Assembly (NCBI RefSeq): GCF_000426285.1
Contig: NZ_AUFB01000012.1
Location: 62,001 to 126,000 of the forward strand
Origin: Rhizobium leucaenae USDA 9039
Lineage (GTDB): Bacteria > Pseudomonadota > Alphaproteobacteria > Rhizobiales > Rhizobiaceae
Reading direction: 5' to 3'
Length of the DNA stretch: 64,000 nucleotides
The notes beneath the pieces are model-generated. The model searched no databases. It was not told the DNA's origin and was given only the letters and a program-made list of their open reading frames with translations. Position numbers and translations under genes: made by a program. This document shows, in pieces, positions 19,504 through 28,131 of the stretch. Every line of letters begins with the position of its first letter. Positions within the stretch are counted from its first letter, which is position 1.

Positions 19504-20766
19504 TTATGCCTCATAGCGACGCAGGACAAGGGATGCGTTCGTACCGCCGAATCCGAAGGAGTTCGACAGTGCAACATTGATGTCCCGCTTGCGGGCCTTG
19601 TGCGGAACGAGATCGATGGCCGTCTCCCGCTCCGGATTGTCGAGATTGAGCGTCGGCGGGGCGATATTGTCGCGAATGGCAAGCGTTGCGAAGATCGCCT
19701 CGATCGCGCCGGCGGCGCCCAGAAGATGGCCGGTCGCCGACTTGGTCGACGACATCGAGATTTTGGAGGCCGCATTGCCGACCAGCCGCTCGACAGCACC
19801 AAGCTCGATTGTGTCGGCCATGGTCGATGTGCCATGCGCATTGATGTAATCCACGTCAGCCGGCGTCAGGCCGGCGCGCTTCAGGGCCGACGTCATGCAG
19901 CGGAATGCGCCCTCGCCATCCTCGGACGGCGCAGTAATGTGATGGGCGTCGCCGGAAAGGCCATAGCCGACCACTTCGGCGTAAATCTTCGCGCCGCGTG
20001 CCTTGGCATGTTCCAGCTCTTCGAGAACGACGATGCCGGCGCCCTCACCCATGACGAAGCCGTCACGGTCACGATCGTAAGGGCGCGAAGCCTTTTGCGG
20101 ATTGTCATTATAATCGGTCGACAGCGCCTTGCAGGCGGCAAAGCCGGCGAGCGAGATACGGCAAACCGGAGCTTCGGCGCCGCCGGCGACCATGACATCC
20201 GCATCGCCGAGCATGATCAGACGAGCAGCATCGCCAATGGCGTGCGCACCGGTCGAACACGCGGTGACTACGGCATGGTTCGGGCCGCGCAGCTTGTGGC
20301 GGATCGAGACCTGGCCGGAAACGAGATTGATGAGACGTCCCGGAATGAAGAAAGGCGAGATGCGGCGCGGACCTTTGTCGCGCAGGGTATAACCGGCTTC
20401 GACGATGCCTTCCAGGCCGCCGATACCGGAACCGATCATGACGCCGGTTGCGATCTGGTCTTCATCGGAGGTCGGATGCCAACCGGCGTCGTTCAGCGCC
20501 ATATCGGCCGCTGCCATGCCGTAGACAATGAAAGGATCGACCTTTCGCTGCTCCTTCGGCTCCATCCAGTCGTCGGCATTGAACGTGCCGTCGCTGCCAT
20601 CACCGACCGGAACACGGCACGCGATTTTCGCGGCGAGATCCTCCACCTCGAATTCCGTCACAAGACGCGCGCCGTTATAGCCGGCGATCAAGCGCGACCA
20701 GGACACCTCAGTGCCACAGCCCAAAGGTGATACCATGCCGGTACCCGTGATAACGACACGTCTCAT
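19504..20766 (-). CDS. fabF: 3-oxoacyl-ACP synthase II
   Basis: Condensing enzyme of type II fatty-acid elongation, 420 residues. The catalytic cysteine is in VVTACSTGAHAIG near residue 168, and the two histidines are in NAHGTST near residue 309 and KSATGHLLGAAGA near residue 345. Length is normal. It follows acpP on the minus strand with 114 nt between, in the fabD-fabG-acpP-fabF order found widely in bacteria. Confidence 0.95.
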   Translation of the reverse strand: MRRVVITGTGMVSPLGCGTEVSWSRLIAGYNGARLVTEFEVEDLAAKIACRVPVGDGSDGTFNADDWMEPKEQRKVDPFIVYGMAAADMALNDAGWHPTSDEDQIATGVMIGSGIGGLEGIVEAGYTLRDKGPRRISPFFIPGRLINLVSGQVSIRHKLRGPNHAVVTACSTGAHAIGDAARLIMLGDADVMVAGGAEAPVCRISLAGFAACKALSTDYNDNPQKASRPYDRDRDGFVMGEGAGIVVLEELEHAKARGAKIYAEVVGYGLSGDAHHITAPSEDGEGAFRCMTSALKRAGLTPADVDYINAHGTSTMADTIELGAVERLVGNAASKISMSSTKSATGHLLGAAGAIEAIFATLAIRDNIAPPTLNLDNPERETAIDLVPHKARKRDINVALSNSFGFGGTNASLVLRRYEA

Positions 20767-20839
20767 CGCCCGCAGACCCCCGTCTTTTTATAATGCCATG
20801 CGTATGAATATGATCCGTCCGACCCGGCCGGACGAAATA

Positions 20840-20862
20840 GGGCGGACTCAGAGAGCCCGCCC
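20840..20862 (-). terminator. Possible hairpin between acpP and fabF
   Basis: A stem of GGGCGG/CCGCCC extended by two further pairs across one mismatch lies 19 nt after the acpP stop. No clear T-run follows, so it may be an attenuating or 3'-end protecting structure that sets acpP mRNA apart from fabF. Confidence 0.4.
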
Positions 20863-20880
20863 GTCACAAAGCGCAAAGGA

Positions 20881-21117
20881 TTAGGCCTGAGCCTTTTCAA
20901 TGAACTTTACCGCATCGCCGACCGTCAGGATCGAGTCGGCAGCATCGTCAGGAATTTCGACGCCGAATTCTTCTTCGAAGGCCATGACCAGTTCGACCGT
21001 GTCGAGCGAGTCCGCGCCCAGGTCGTCGATGAAGCTTGCGCTTTCAACAACCTTGTCGGCGTCGACGCCAAGATGATCAATAACAATTTTCTTTACGCGT
21101 TCTGCGATATCGCTCAT
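20881..21117 (-). CDS. acpP: Acyl carrier protein
   Basis: Acyl carrier protein of 78 residues that carries growing fatty acids on a phosphopantetheine arm. The attachment serine is in GADSLDTVE near residue 37, and the protein is strongly acidic, as expected. The open frame runs further upstream to 21213, but the ATG at 21117 gives the standard [10 protein letters not shown] start and length, and the upstream part is unlike the family. It lies between fabG and fabF. Confidence 0.96.
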   Translation of the reverse strand: MSDIAERVKKIVIDHLGVDADKVVESASFIDDLGADSLDTVELVMAFEEEFGVEIPDDAADSILTVGDAVKFIEKAQA

Positions 21118-21373
21118 GTCGGTTTCCTCGACCTTATTTATGTCCTGATCAGAATGCCGTGTGGCATCCCTACCCTGTTCAAGCCTGCAACGCCTGCATG
21201 GCGCCGCTGGCAAACCCGTTCAACCCGGCCTTCACATCTGGTCCGGCCGCCGTACACGCGGCCCGGTCCGTCTGCATTTTCGGGGCGACTGATCACAGTC
21301 ATGGCCCGCTTAACACGGTTTAAGTCTGTCGCAAAGCCAGAAAATCGCCGCTTCCAGGTTGCTCAACATGCTA

Positions 21374-21396
21374 TTGGAGGGGAAAGTTCCCCCCAA
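21374..21396 (-). terminator. Possible hairpin after fabG
   Basis: An imperfect 9-10 bp stem (TTGGAGGGGA / TCCCCCCAA) lies 15 nt past the fabG stop, in the 294-nt gap before acpP. There is no T-run after it on the minus strand. The rest of this gap holds no recognisable gene and probably contains the acpP promoter. Confidence 0.4.
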
Positions 21397-21411
21397 GAGA
21401 CTTTTCCTTTT

Positions 21412-22149
21412 TCAGATCATCGCCATGCCACCGTTGACGTGGATCGTCTGACCGGTGACGTAGCTTGCTTCGGAGGAAGCGAGATAGGCGACGGCGGATG
21501 CGACTTCGGCGCCGTTGCCCATGCGCTTCATGGGAATGGCGCCCATGATCGCCTCTTTCTGCTTGTCGTTCAGCTTGCCAGTCATGGCGCTTTCGATGAA
21601 GCCGGGTGCGACGCAGTTGACCGTAACGTTGCGGCTCGCGATCTCCTGCGCCAGCGACTTGGTGAAGCCGATCATGCCGGCCTTGGAAGCGCAGTAATTG
21701 GCCTGGCCGGGATTGCCGGTGACGCCGACGACGGAGGTGATGTTGATGATGCGACCATAGCGGCGGCGCATCATCGGATGGGTCAGCTCCCGCGTCAGGC
21801 GGAAAACAGCGGTGAGATTGACTTCCAGAACCGCATCCCAGTCCTCGTCGCTCATGCGCACGAAGAGACCGTCCTTGGTGATGCCAGCATTGTTGACCAG
21901 GATGTCGACGCCGCCGAGTTCTTCCTCGGCCTTGGCGCCGAGTGCCTTGACCTCATCGCGATCGGAAAGGTTGGCCGGAAAGATCTTGACGCAGTCGCCA
22001 AGTTCGGCGGCCAGAGCTTCGAGCTTCTCGACGCGCGTGCCGTGCAGGCCAACGATGGCGCCCTGCTTATGCAACATCCTTGCGATCTCTTCGCCGATAC
22101 CACCGGAAGAGCCGGTTACCAGGGCCTTGCGGCCGGTCAAATCGAGCAT
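21412..22149 (-). CDS. fabG: 3-oxoacyl-ACP reductase
   Basis: NADPH-dependent reductase of the short-chain dehydrogenase family that performs the first reduction in fatty-acid elongation; 245 residues. The cofactor motif GSSGGIGEEIAR is near residue 13, the NNAG motif near residue 86, the catalytic serine in ITSVVGVTGN near residue 137, and the YxxxK in NYCASKAGM near residue 150. It lies 29 nt downstream of fabD on the same strand. Confidence 0.95.
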   Translation of the reverse strand: MLDLTGRKALVTGSSGGIGEEIARMLHKQGAIVGLHGTRVEKLEALAAELGDCVKIFPANLSDRDEVKALGAKAEEELGGVDILVNNAGITKDGLFVRMSDEDWDAVLEVNLTAVFRLTRELTHPMMRRRYGRIINITSVVGVTGNPGQANYCASKAGMIGFTKSLAQEIASRNVTVNCVAPGFIESAMTGKLNDKQKEAIMGAIPMKRMGNGAEVASAVAYLASSEASYVTGQTIHVNGGMAMI

Positions 22150-22178
22150 GTGGTGTCCCTCGTTCCTTAATTTCTGTA

Positions 22179-23123
22179 TCAGCCAAGCAAGCTGGCGAGA
22201 GCGGTGTCGATATCGGTCGTCGTGTTGACGGCGATGCCGTTCACCGATTTGTCGATGCGCCGGGCGAGGCCTGTCAGCACCTTGCCGGCGCCGATTTCAT
22301 ACAATGTTGTCACATTGTTGGCGGCAAACCATTCCACCGTCTCGCGCCAGCGCACCTGGCCCGTAACCTGCGCGACCAGCAGATCGGCGATTTCGCCGGC
22401 GTCCGTCACCGGTGCGGCGCGGACATTGGCGACGACAGGCACGACTGGATCGGATTTTGCAACCTCTGCCAGAGCCGCGCGCATCGCCTCGGCTGCGGGC
22501 GCCATCAGCGAGGAATGGAAGGGGGCGGATACGGGCAGCAGAATTGCGCGCTTGGCACCTTTGGCGGTCGCAAGCTCGGCAGCCTTTTCGACCGGGGCCT
22601 TCTCACCGGAAATGACGATCTGACCGCCGCCGTTGTCATTTGCGATCTGACATGCGCCGATCGCCAAAGCTTCGGTGCAGATGTCAATGACGTCTGCATG
22701 TTCCAAACCGATGATCGCCGCCATGGCGCCGACGCCGACCGGAACCGCCGCCTGCATGGCATTGCCGCGAATGCGCAACAGCCGCGCCGTATCGGCGAGC
22801 GAGAAAGTGCCGGCCGCACAAAGCGCCGAGTATTCGCCGAGCGAATGACCGGCGACATAGGAAACTTTGCTTTTCAGATCGAAGCCGCGCGCCTTGAGAA
22901 CGCGCATCACGGCGATCGACACGGCCATCAGCGCCGGCTGCGCATTCGCCGTCAGCGTCAGCCTGTCGTCCGGGCCGTTGAAGATGATGTCGGAAAGCTT
23001 TTCACCGAGCGCTTCGTCGACTTCTTCGAAGACGGCGCGCGCTTCGGCGAAATTGTCGGCGAGATCCTTGCCCATGCCGACGGTCTGGCTACCTTGACCG
23101 GGAAATGTGAAAGCAACAGTCAT
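22179..23123 (-). CDS. fabD: Malonyl-CoA:ACP transacylase
   Basis: Transfers malonyl groups from CoA to ACP to start fatty-acid elongation; 314 residues. The N-terminal AFTFPGQGSQTVGMGKDL, the nucleophile elbow GHSLGEY near residue 93, and the histidine in VSAPFHSSLM near residue 201 are all present. It is the first gene of the minus-strand fab cluster. Confidence 0.95.
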   Translation of the reverse strand: MTVAFTFPGQGSQTVGMGKDLADNFAEARAVFEEVDEALGEKLSDIIFNGPDDRLTLTANAQPALMAVSIAVMRVLKARGFDLKSKVSYVAGHSLGEYSALCAAGTFSLADTARLLRIRGNAMQAAVPVGVGAMAAIIGLEHADVIDICTEALAIGACQIANDNGGGQIVISGEKAPVEKAAELATAKGAKRAILLPVSAPFHSSLMAPAAEAMRAALAEVAKSDPVVPVVANVRAAPVTDAGEIADLLVAQVTGQVRWRETVEWFAANNVTTLYEIGAGKVLTGLARRIDKSVNGIAVNTTTDIDTALASLLG

Positions 23124-23317
23124 TATATCAAGCTTCCTTCGGGGGTCGTTTCGCTTCCCAATGACATTGTTTCCGGTGGAGTCAATAGTGCAGCCCCTGC
23201 AGTCACTGCCTTTTGCGTTTGCGAGGAGTTTCTATTTTCTTCTTGCGCTTGCTCATTTCCCACCTAGATTTACGCGATCCTTCCCCAGACCTTTTCCGCA
23301 AGCATCAAGGTTTTCCC

Positions 23318-24361
23318 ATGAACTATAAGAATTTAGGCCGCACCGATATTTCGGTTTCGCAGATTTGCCTGGGCACGATGACCTGGGGCACACAAAACAG
23401 CGAGGCCGAGGCGCACGAACAGATGGACTATGCCCTTTACAAGGGCGTCAATTTCTTCGACACGGCTGAGATGTATCCGACGACGCCGGTCGGCGCGGAA
23501 ACCCAAGGCCGCACCGAGGAATATATCGGCACCTGGTTCGAAAAGACCGGCAAGCGCAGGGATATCGTTCTTGCCACCAAGGTTGCAGGCCCCGGCCGCG
23601 ATTATCTGCGCGGCGGCCAGGGTGCGGATGCCGCCAATATTCGCGCGGCCATCGACAGCAGCCTGAAGCGGCTGAAAACCGACTATATCGATCTCTATCA
23701 GGTGCATTGGCCGAACCGCGGCCACTTCCATTTCCGTCAGAACTGGCGCTACAACCCCTTCACGCAGGACCGCGAAAAAGCGGTCGCCAACATCGCCGAA
23801 ATCCTGGAGACCATGGGCGAGTTGGTGAAGGCCGGCAAGATCCGCGCCATCGGCCTCTCCAACGAGACGACCTGGGGCATCCAGAAATACCTGACGATCG
23901 CCGAGCAGAAGGGCCTGCCGCGCGTCGTCTCGACGCAGAACGAATACAATCTGCTCTATCGCCACTTCGATCTCGATCTCGCCGAGCTGTCGCACCACGA
24001 AGATGTTGGCCTGCTCGCCTATTCGCCGCTCGCCGGTGGTATTCTCAGCGGCAAATATGTCGGCGGCGCACGCCCGGCCGGCTCGCGCGGCTCGATCAAT
24101 CCCGACATCGGCGGCCGTCTGCAGCCGCTGCAGGAGCCGCCGGTCAAAGCCTATCTGGAGATATCAGCCAAGTATCATCTCGATCCGGCCAAGCTGGCGC
24201 TCGCCTACTGCCTCACCAAGCCCTTCATGACCTCCGTCATCATCGGCGCGACGTCGATGGCCCAGCTCGAAACCGACATCGCATCGGCCTATGTCACGCT
24301 GCCGGAAGAGGCGATTGCCGAGATCGAAAAAGTACACCGGCTTTATCCGATGCCGATGTAA
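23318..24361 (+). CDS. Aldo/keto reductase (Tas-like)
   Basis: NADPH-dependent oxidoreductase of the aldo/keto reductase family, 347 residues, closest in look to the Tas proteins (LGTMTWGTQNSEAEAHEQMDYAL near residue 18). Catalytic Asp and Tyr lie in FFDTAEMYP near residue 50, Lys in LATKVAGPG near residue 87, and His in YQVHWPNRG near residue 130. The physiological substrate is not known. The ATG at 23318 is chosen because the family N-terminus NYKNLGRTDI starts here; an open frame continues upstream to 23213. Confidence 0.9.
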   Translation: MNYKNLGRTDISVSQICLGTMTWGTQNSEAEAHEQMDYALYKGVNFFDTAEMYPTTPVGAETQGRTEEYIGTWFEKTGKRRDIVLATKVAGPGRDYLRGGQGADAANIRAAIDSSLKRLKTDYIDLYQVHWPNRGHFHFRQNWRYNPFTQDREKAVANIAEILETMGELVKAGKIRAIGLSNETTWGIQKYLTIAEQKGLPRVVSTQNEYNLLYRHFDLDLAELSHHEDVGLLAYSPLAGGILSGKYVGGARPAGSRGSINPDIGGRLQPLQEPPVKAYLEISAKYHLDPAKLALAYCLTKPFMTSVIIGATSMAQLETDIASAYVTLPEEAIAEIEKVHRLYPMPM

Positions 24362-24610
24362 GGTTCCAAAAAGCGCCTTGCCTCGATGGCGGGGCGCGAT
24401 CCCAACTGCGCCCGCTCCTATGGCCGAACAGGGCGCAAATATGACCTCTGATGTAATTGAGACACGTCCGACCGGCGCGTAGCTTCAGGGCATCTCTACA
24501 AGAGATCGGCACCGAACCGGTGCCGCAGAGAAATAGACATCAAGCGCCGGCGGTTTCACCCCGGGCGCTGCAGCCTCTTGTTGCCCCAAGCACACGTCCG
24601 GAGACAGACG

Positions 24611-25168
24611 ATGAATGAGATGATTTTCAGCAAGCGTGAAACCCCAGACTGGCTGCTGGCCTTCTGGAAGGAAATCGACGGCAAAACCTTCGGCAGCGGC
24701 TTCGACTGCTTCGCGGAAGATGCCACTGCCAATTTAGGCGTTGCCGAATGGAGGGGCCGTGAGACGATCCGCGAAAGCCTGCGCGCGTTTATCGATACCG
24801 GATTTACCCCCCTCCATGATGTAACGGAATATTGGGACGGCGGGCTCCTCAAGGTTTTCCGCGGCTTCGTTACGATGACACCGGACGATCCGAACCGCCC
24901 GGTCGTCAAGCCCGTTATGACGCACTTCTTCTACATGGACGAGGCCGATCAGCAGCACACCCGTCGTTCCATTGGCCTTTGTGAAGGACGACCAGAGCCT
25001 CAACTTCTTTTCATTGGTGACGACAGTCGGCACCCCGATGACCATCGCGTCGCAGGAACTCAGGCTCGAATGCATGTTCCCGACGGATCAGCAGACCGAA
25101 CGTCTCTAGGTCGAGATGATGAAGAATGCGCCAATGCCGATATTTCCCGCAGATCACTAGCGAATTGA
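24611..25168 (+). pseudogene. SnoaL-like (NTF2-fold) protein fused out of frame to a regulator remnant
   Basis: Residues 1 to about 115 form a SnoaL-like NTF2-fold domain (DWLLAFWKEIDGKTFGSGFDCF; later VVKPVMTHFFYMDEAD). After about residue 116 (position 24955) the reading frame no longer resembles the family. From 24960 to 25109, in another frame, there is a 49-residue stretch (VPLAFVKDD, then FFSLVTTVGTP, then ELRLECMFPTDQQTERL and a stop) that resembles the C-terminal end of MmyB-like XRE-family regulators. So the gene end looks like a deletion junction that joined two genes. The reported stop at 25168 may not be meaningful. The N-terminal part may still be translated. Confidence 0.55.
24960..25109 (+). 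pseudogene. C-terminal remnant of an XRE/MmyB-like regulator
   Basis: This 49-codon stretch ends in TAG at 25107-25109 and has no start or DNA-binding domain. The pattern FFSLVTTVGTPMTIASQEL followed by ECMFPTDQQTE matches, from memory, the ligand-domain end of MmyB-type helix-turn-helix regulators. It overlaps the tail of the SnoaL-like frame in another register. The rest of the regulator is absent from the window. Confidence 0.5.
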
Positions 25169-25292
25169 GCGGCACCTTGTTGAGGGCGAGCCCGCCCCCT
25201 ACATGCTGTTGCATGAGGACGTTCCGCGATAGGATGCGCCTGCTCAATCTCCGCCTCCGGTGAGGCACGCTATGCAACCAAAGGAGAGACCG

Positions 25293-25739
25293 ATGCAAGA
25301 GCCGCTCGTCGTCCGCCAGGAAAGGCGCATCCCGGCACCACCAGCCGCTGTGTTCGCCCTGCTGACCGATCCGGAAAAGATTTTGCGCTGGATGGGTACG
25401 GAGGCACAGATCGAGCCTCAGCCCGAAGGACTCTATCTCGTCAACGTCACAGGCGCTCGCTTCGCCCGCGGTTCGTTCCGCGAGGTGGTGCCGGTACACC
25501 GCCTGGCCTACAGCTTCGGCTGGGATGGCAGCGAGGTGGTTCCGCCGGGATCGAGCCTGGTCGAGATCGACCTGATCGAGCAGCCGGACGGAACGCTGCT
25601 GCGCCTCACCCATACCGGCTTGCCCAATGCCGAACAATGCGCAGGCCATGCGGAGGGCTGGAACCACTATCTCGGACGGCTGGCCGAGGCTGCAGCCGGG
25701 CGTGATCCAGGTCCGGATATCATGGCCGGCAGAAAATGA
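25293..25739 (+). CDS. SRPBCC/AHSA1-domain protein
   Basis: Small soluble protein of 148 residues with an Aha1-like SRPBCC (START-type) fold: VVRQERRIPAPPAAVFALLTDPEKILRWMG at the N-terminus and ending with the typical GWNHYLGRLAEAA helix. Such proteins bind hydrophobic ligands in a deep cavity; many are encoded beside an ArsR-type regulator, which is not seen here. The ATG at 25293 is preferred because an AAGGAGAG site lies 4 nt before it; an in-frame ATG at 25272 has none. Function is not known. Confidence 0.82.
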   Translation: MQEPLVVRQERRIPAPPAAVFALLTDPEKILRWMGTEAQIEPQPEGLYLVNVTGARFARGSFREVVPVHRLAYSFGWDGSEVVPPGSSLVEIDLIEQPDGTLLRLTHTGLPNAEQCAGHAEGWNHYLGRLAEAAAGRDPGPDIMAGRK

Positions 25740-25895
25740 TCGTTTCCTGTTCCCGTATGCATCGGTCCTGGGCTGATTGCAGTTCCCGGCGAACCTGCAG
25801 GCGTTGCAGCGGCGCAACTCGAAACTGACATCACACGCAAAAGGGACCAGCCCAACGGCGGATGACAGCCTGCGGCTGCCGTGGCATGATCAGAC

Positions 25896-26954
25896 ATGGA
25901 TTTGCCCCTCCCCCTTGCCTGGCTGGTTGACGAGGCCGATGCCTCTCCTGGCCCTGAACAGTTCCTGGCGGAACTCGGCGGCCGGCTGCTAGCTGACGGC
26001 CTGCCGCTTGCCGGCGGCGCGCTGTCGCTTGCGGTGCCGCATCCGATCATCGCCCGGCGCATCTGGCTGTGGCGGGCGGAAACCGGGACCGTGATCGAGG
26101 CATTCGGCTTCGTCGGCGGCCCACCCAGCCAAGCCGGACGCGAGTGGCTCGCCGGGCTTGGTCCGGTGCATGAAGACACAGTCGGCTCGGCTGCGGACAG
26201 TCCGGTGCTGGGCTGGGCGGGCCTCCGGCCGTTCGACACTGCCGAGGCCGGCCGTCTGCGGCAGGCGGCGCGCTTCGCCGCAGCGCCTTTAGGAGCCTTG
26301 GCCGCGCGGGCGGCGCTGGCAGCGTTGCTCGAGGCCTATCTCGGCCGGCGCAGTGCGGCGCGGGTGCAAGCTGGCGCGCTGCAACGCGGCACCGGGGAAA
26401 CCATCCGCGCCGCACTGCTCTGCGCGGATCTGCGCGATTTCACCGCTTTGTCCGAGGCGACCGAGCCGGCGGCGATGATTGCCTCCCTCGACGCCTGGTT
26501 CGACCGTGTTGCCGGCGCGGTGCACGCTTTCGGCGGCGAGGTGCTGAAATTCATCGGGGACGGCGCGCTTGCGATTTTCCCGGTCACCGGCACGCCGGGT
26601 GAGGCCTGCGAGGCGGCGCTGCGCGCAGTGGCCGCCGCCCGCGCCGGCATGGTTCACCTCGATACGGTTCGGCAAACGCAGGGGCTGCCGCCGCTGCCTT
26701 TTGGTGCGGCATTGCATTTCGGCGAGATGTTGTGGGGCAATATCGGCGCGGCCGACCGGCTGGACTTTACCGCGATCGGCCCTGCGGTCAACTTGGTGAG
26801 CCGGCTCGAAGGATTATGCAAGCCCCTTGGTCGCAGTGTGCTCGTCTCTGGTGCGGTTGCGGCGGAGACGACAACCACTTTGATCCCCTTGGGCGAGCAC
26901 CCGTTGCGCGGCATCGCCGACCCCTGCGCGGTCTTCACCTTGCCGGAGGATTGA
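25896..26954 (+). CDS. Class III adenylate/guanylate cyclase
   Basis: Nucleotidyl cyclase of 352 residues. Residues 1 to about 165 form an Ala/Gly/Leu-rich N-terminal domain that I do not recognise by name. From about 170 to 350 there is a class III catalytic domain with the metal-binding aspartates in ALLCADLRDFTAL near residue 171 and GEVLKFIGDGALAIFPV near residue 214, and the later segment DFTAIGPAVNLVSRLE near residue 290. The product is probably cAMP; substrate selectivity cannot be settled by eye. No membrane helix is evident. Rhizobia carry many such cyclases. The gene stands alone in an accessory patch, with no partner beside it. Confidence 0.85.
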   Translation: MDLPLPLAWLVDEADASPGPEQFLAELGGRLLADGLPLAGGALSLAVPHPIIARRIWLWRAETGTVIEAFGFVGGPPSQAGREWLAGLGPVHEDTVGSAADSPVLGWAGLRPFDTAEAGRLRQAARFAAAPLGALAARAALAALLEAYLGRRSAARVQAGALQRGTGETIRAALLCADLRDFTALSEATEPAAMIASLDAWFDRVAGAVHAFGGEVLKFIGDGALAIFPVTGTPGEACEAALRAVAAARAGMVHLDTVRQTQGLPPLPFGAALHFGEMLWGNIGAADRLDFTAIGPAVNLVSRLEGLCKPLGRSVLVSGAVAAETTTTLIPLGEHPLRGIADPCAVFTLPED

Positions 26955-27260
26955 GCCCATCGACCTCGGTTCGGGAGGAGCGTCCGCTGCCCGGCAGTGC
27001 AATTCGCCCCTTGCCTTTCGCGCAAAAATCCGTATAAGCCGCCCTGTTCGCAACCCGGTCTTCTGGCTGGTGGCTGAACGGAGGGCCGGTTTTCTTCATT
27101 GAAAATCGTTCGGAACGGAAGCGTTCCAGCCTCCCGTGTCTCCGCTCTCGACCGTCTCGGAAACGCTTTTCTTGCTTGGGGTCACCCTCTCAGGAGCAGT
27201 CGTTGAGGCTTAGCCGCCGAATATCGGGTTCAGACCAACGCAAGAAAGGCAAAGCTATCC
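26955..27260. other. Leader region of the rpsF operon
   Basis: This 306-nt gap holds no gene. It contains a promoter candidate at 27011-27038 and a 6-bp hairpin (GGAACG / CGTTCC, tetraloop GAAG) at 27112-27127. With that promoter the rpsF leader would be over 210 nt long. Many bacteria regulate rpsF through an S6:S18-binding RNA in the leader; a partial stem (CCCGG ... CCGG, about 27053-27090) is present but I could not confirm the motif. Confidence 0.5.
27011..27038 (+). promoter_or_regulatory. Sigma-70-type promoter candidate for rpsF operon
   Basis: TTGCCT and TATAAG are separated by 16 nt, a reasonable match to the housekeeping promoter of rhizobia. It lies about 220 nt before the rpsF start, in a gene-free stretch. 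Confidence 0.5.
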
Positions 27261-27707
27261 ATGGCTCTTTACGAACATGTATTTCTTGCCCGGCAGGATA
27301 TTTCCGCTCAGCAGGTCGACGCCCTCGTAGAACAGTACAAGGGTGTTATCGAAGCTAACGGCGGTAAAGTCGGGCGTATCGAAAACTGGGGCCTCAAGTC
27401 CCTCACCTACCGCATCAAGAAGAACCGCAAGGCTCACTACGCCCTGATGGACATCGATGCACCGGCCGCAGCGATCCAGGAAATGGAACGCCAGATGCGC
27501 ATCAGCGAAGACGTCCTGCGTTACATGACGATCGCTGTTGAGAAGCACGAAGAAGGTCCGTCTGCCATGATGCAGAAGCGCGACCGCGACGACCGTCCGC
27601 GCCGCGATGGCGATCGTCCGGAGCGCAGCTTCGGCGATCGTGGTCCGCGCCCGGATCGTGGTGACCGCGAAGACCGTCCGCGCCGTCCGCGCGAAGACCG
27701 CGTTTAA
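27261..27707 (+). CDS. rpsF: 30S ribosomal protein S6
   Basis: Small-subunit protein S6, 148 residues, which binds 16S rRNA together with S18. The core domain (residues 1 to about 100; [36 protein letters not shown]) is standard. The last 45 or so residues form a highly charged tail rich in Arg, Asp, Gly and Pro with [11 protein letters not shown]-like repeats, longer than in the E. coli protein. It is first in the rpsF-rpsR-(membrane protein)-rplI cluster; rpsR follows after 12 nt. Confidence 0.96.
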   Translation: MALYEHVFLARQDISAQQVDALVEQYKGVIEANGGKVGRIENWGLKSLTYRIKKNRKAHYALMDIDAPAAAIQEMERQMRISEDVLRYMTIAVEKHEEGPSAMMQKRDRDDRPRRDGDRPERSFGDRGPRPDRGDREDRPRRPREDRV

Positions 27708-27719
27708 GGAGATTTGAGA

Positions 27720-27968
27720 ATGTCTGAAGTTTCCTCCGCACCGGTCCGCCGTCCGTTCCATCGCCGCCGCAAGACCTGCCCGTTCTCGGGCGCCAATGCG
27801 CCGCGCATCGACTACAAGGACGTTCGTCTCCTGCAGCGCTACATTTCCGAGCGTGGCAAGATCGTTCCGTCCCGCATCACGGCCGTTTCCCAGAAGAAGC
27901 AGCGCGAACTCGCTCAGGCGATCAAGCGCGCTCGTTTCCTCGGCCTGCTGCCCTACGTCGTCGCTTAA
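27720..27968 (+). CDS. rpsR: 30S ribosomal protein S18
   Basis: Small-subunit protein S18, 82 residues, partner of S6 on the platform of the 30S subunit. Typical segments are [34 protein letters not shown] and [23 protein letters not shown]. The ATG at 27720 is preceded by AAGGAG; a start 6 nt earlier in the same frame is less likely. Confidence 0.97.
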   Translation: MSEVSSAPVRRPFHRRRKTCPFSGANAPRIDYKDVRLLQRYISERGKIVPSRITAVSQKKQRELAQAIKRARFLGLLPYVVA

Positions 27969-27993
27969 TAGCGACCGACGCAGAATGAATTAG

Positions 27994-28017
27994 AGGGAAG
28001 GCAGCAATGCCTTCCCT
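27994..28017 (+). terminator. Hairpin after rpsR
   Basis: A perfect 10-bp stem (AGGGAAGGCA / TGCCTTCCCT) with a GCAA tetraloop lies 25 nt after rpsR and is followed by a pyrimidine-rich tract. It may partly end transcription or protect the rpsF-rpsR mRNA from 3' decay, lowering expression of the two downstream genes. Confidence 0.65.
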
Positions 28018-28131
28018 TCTCCCTTTCGCGATGGGCGCGGATCGGAACCTTAAAAACCCATGTTGGGGACGGCTTTCAGACCGAGTGTCGGAAGCATCCT
28101 CTAACTGCTCGATACGAAGCAGGACAGCGAC

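Noticed and set aside
27040-27130. S6:S18-binding leader RNA before rpsF
   Set aside because: Partial stems are present, but I could not identify the specific bulge motif by eye, so it is not claimed as a feature.
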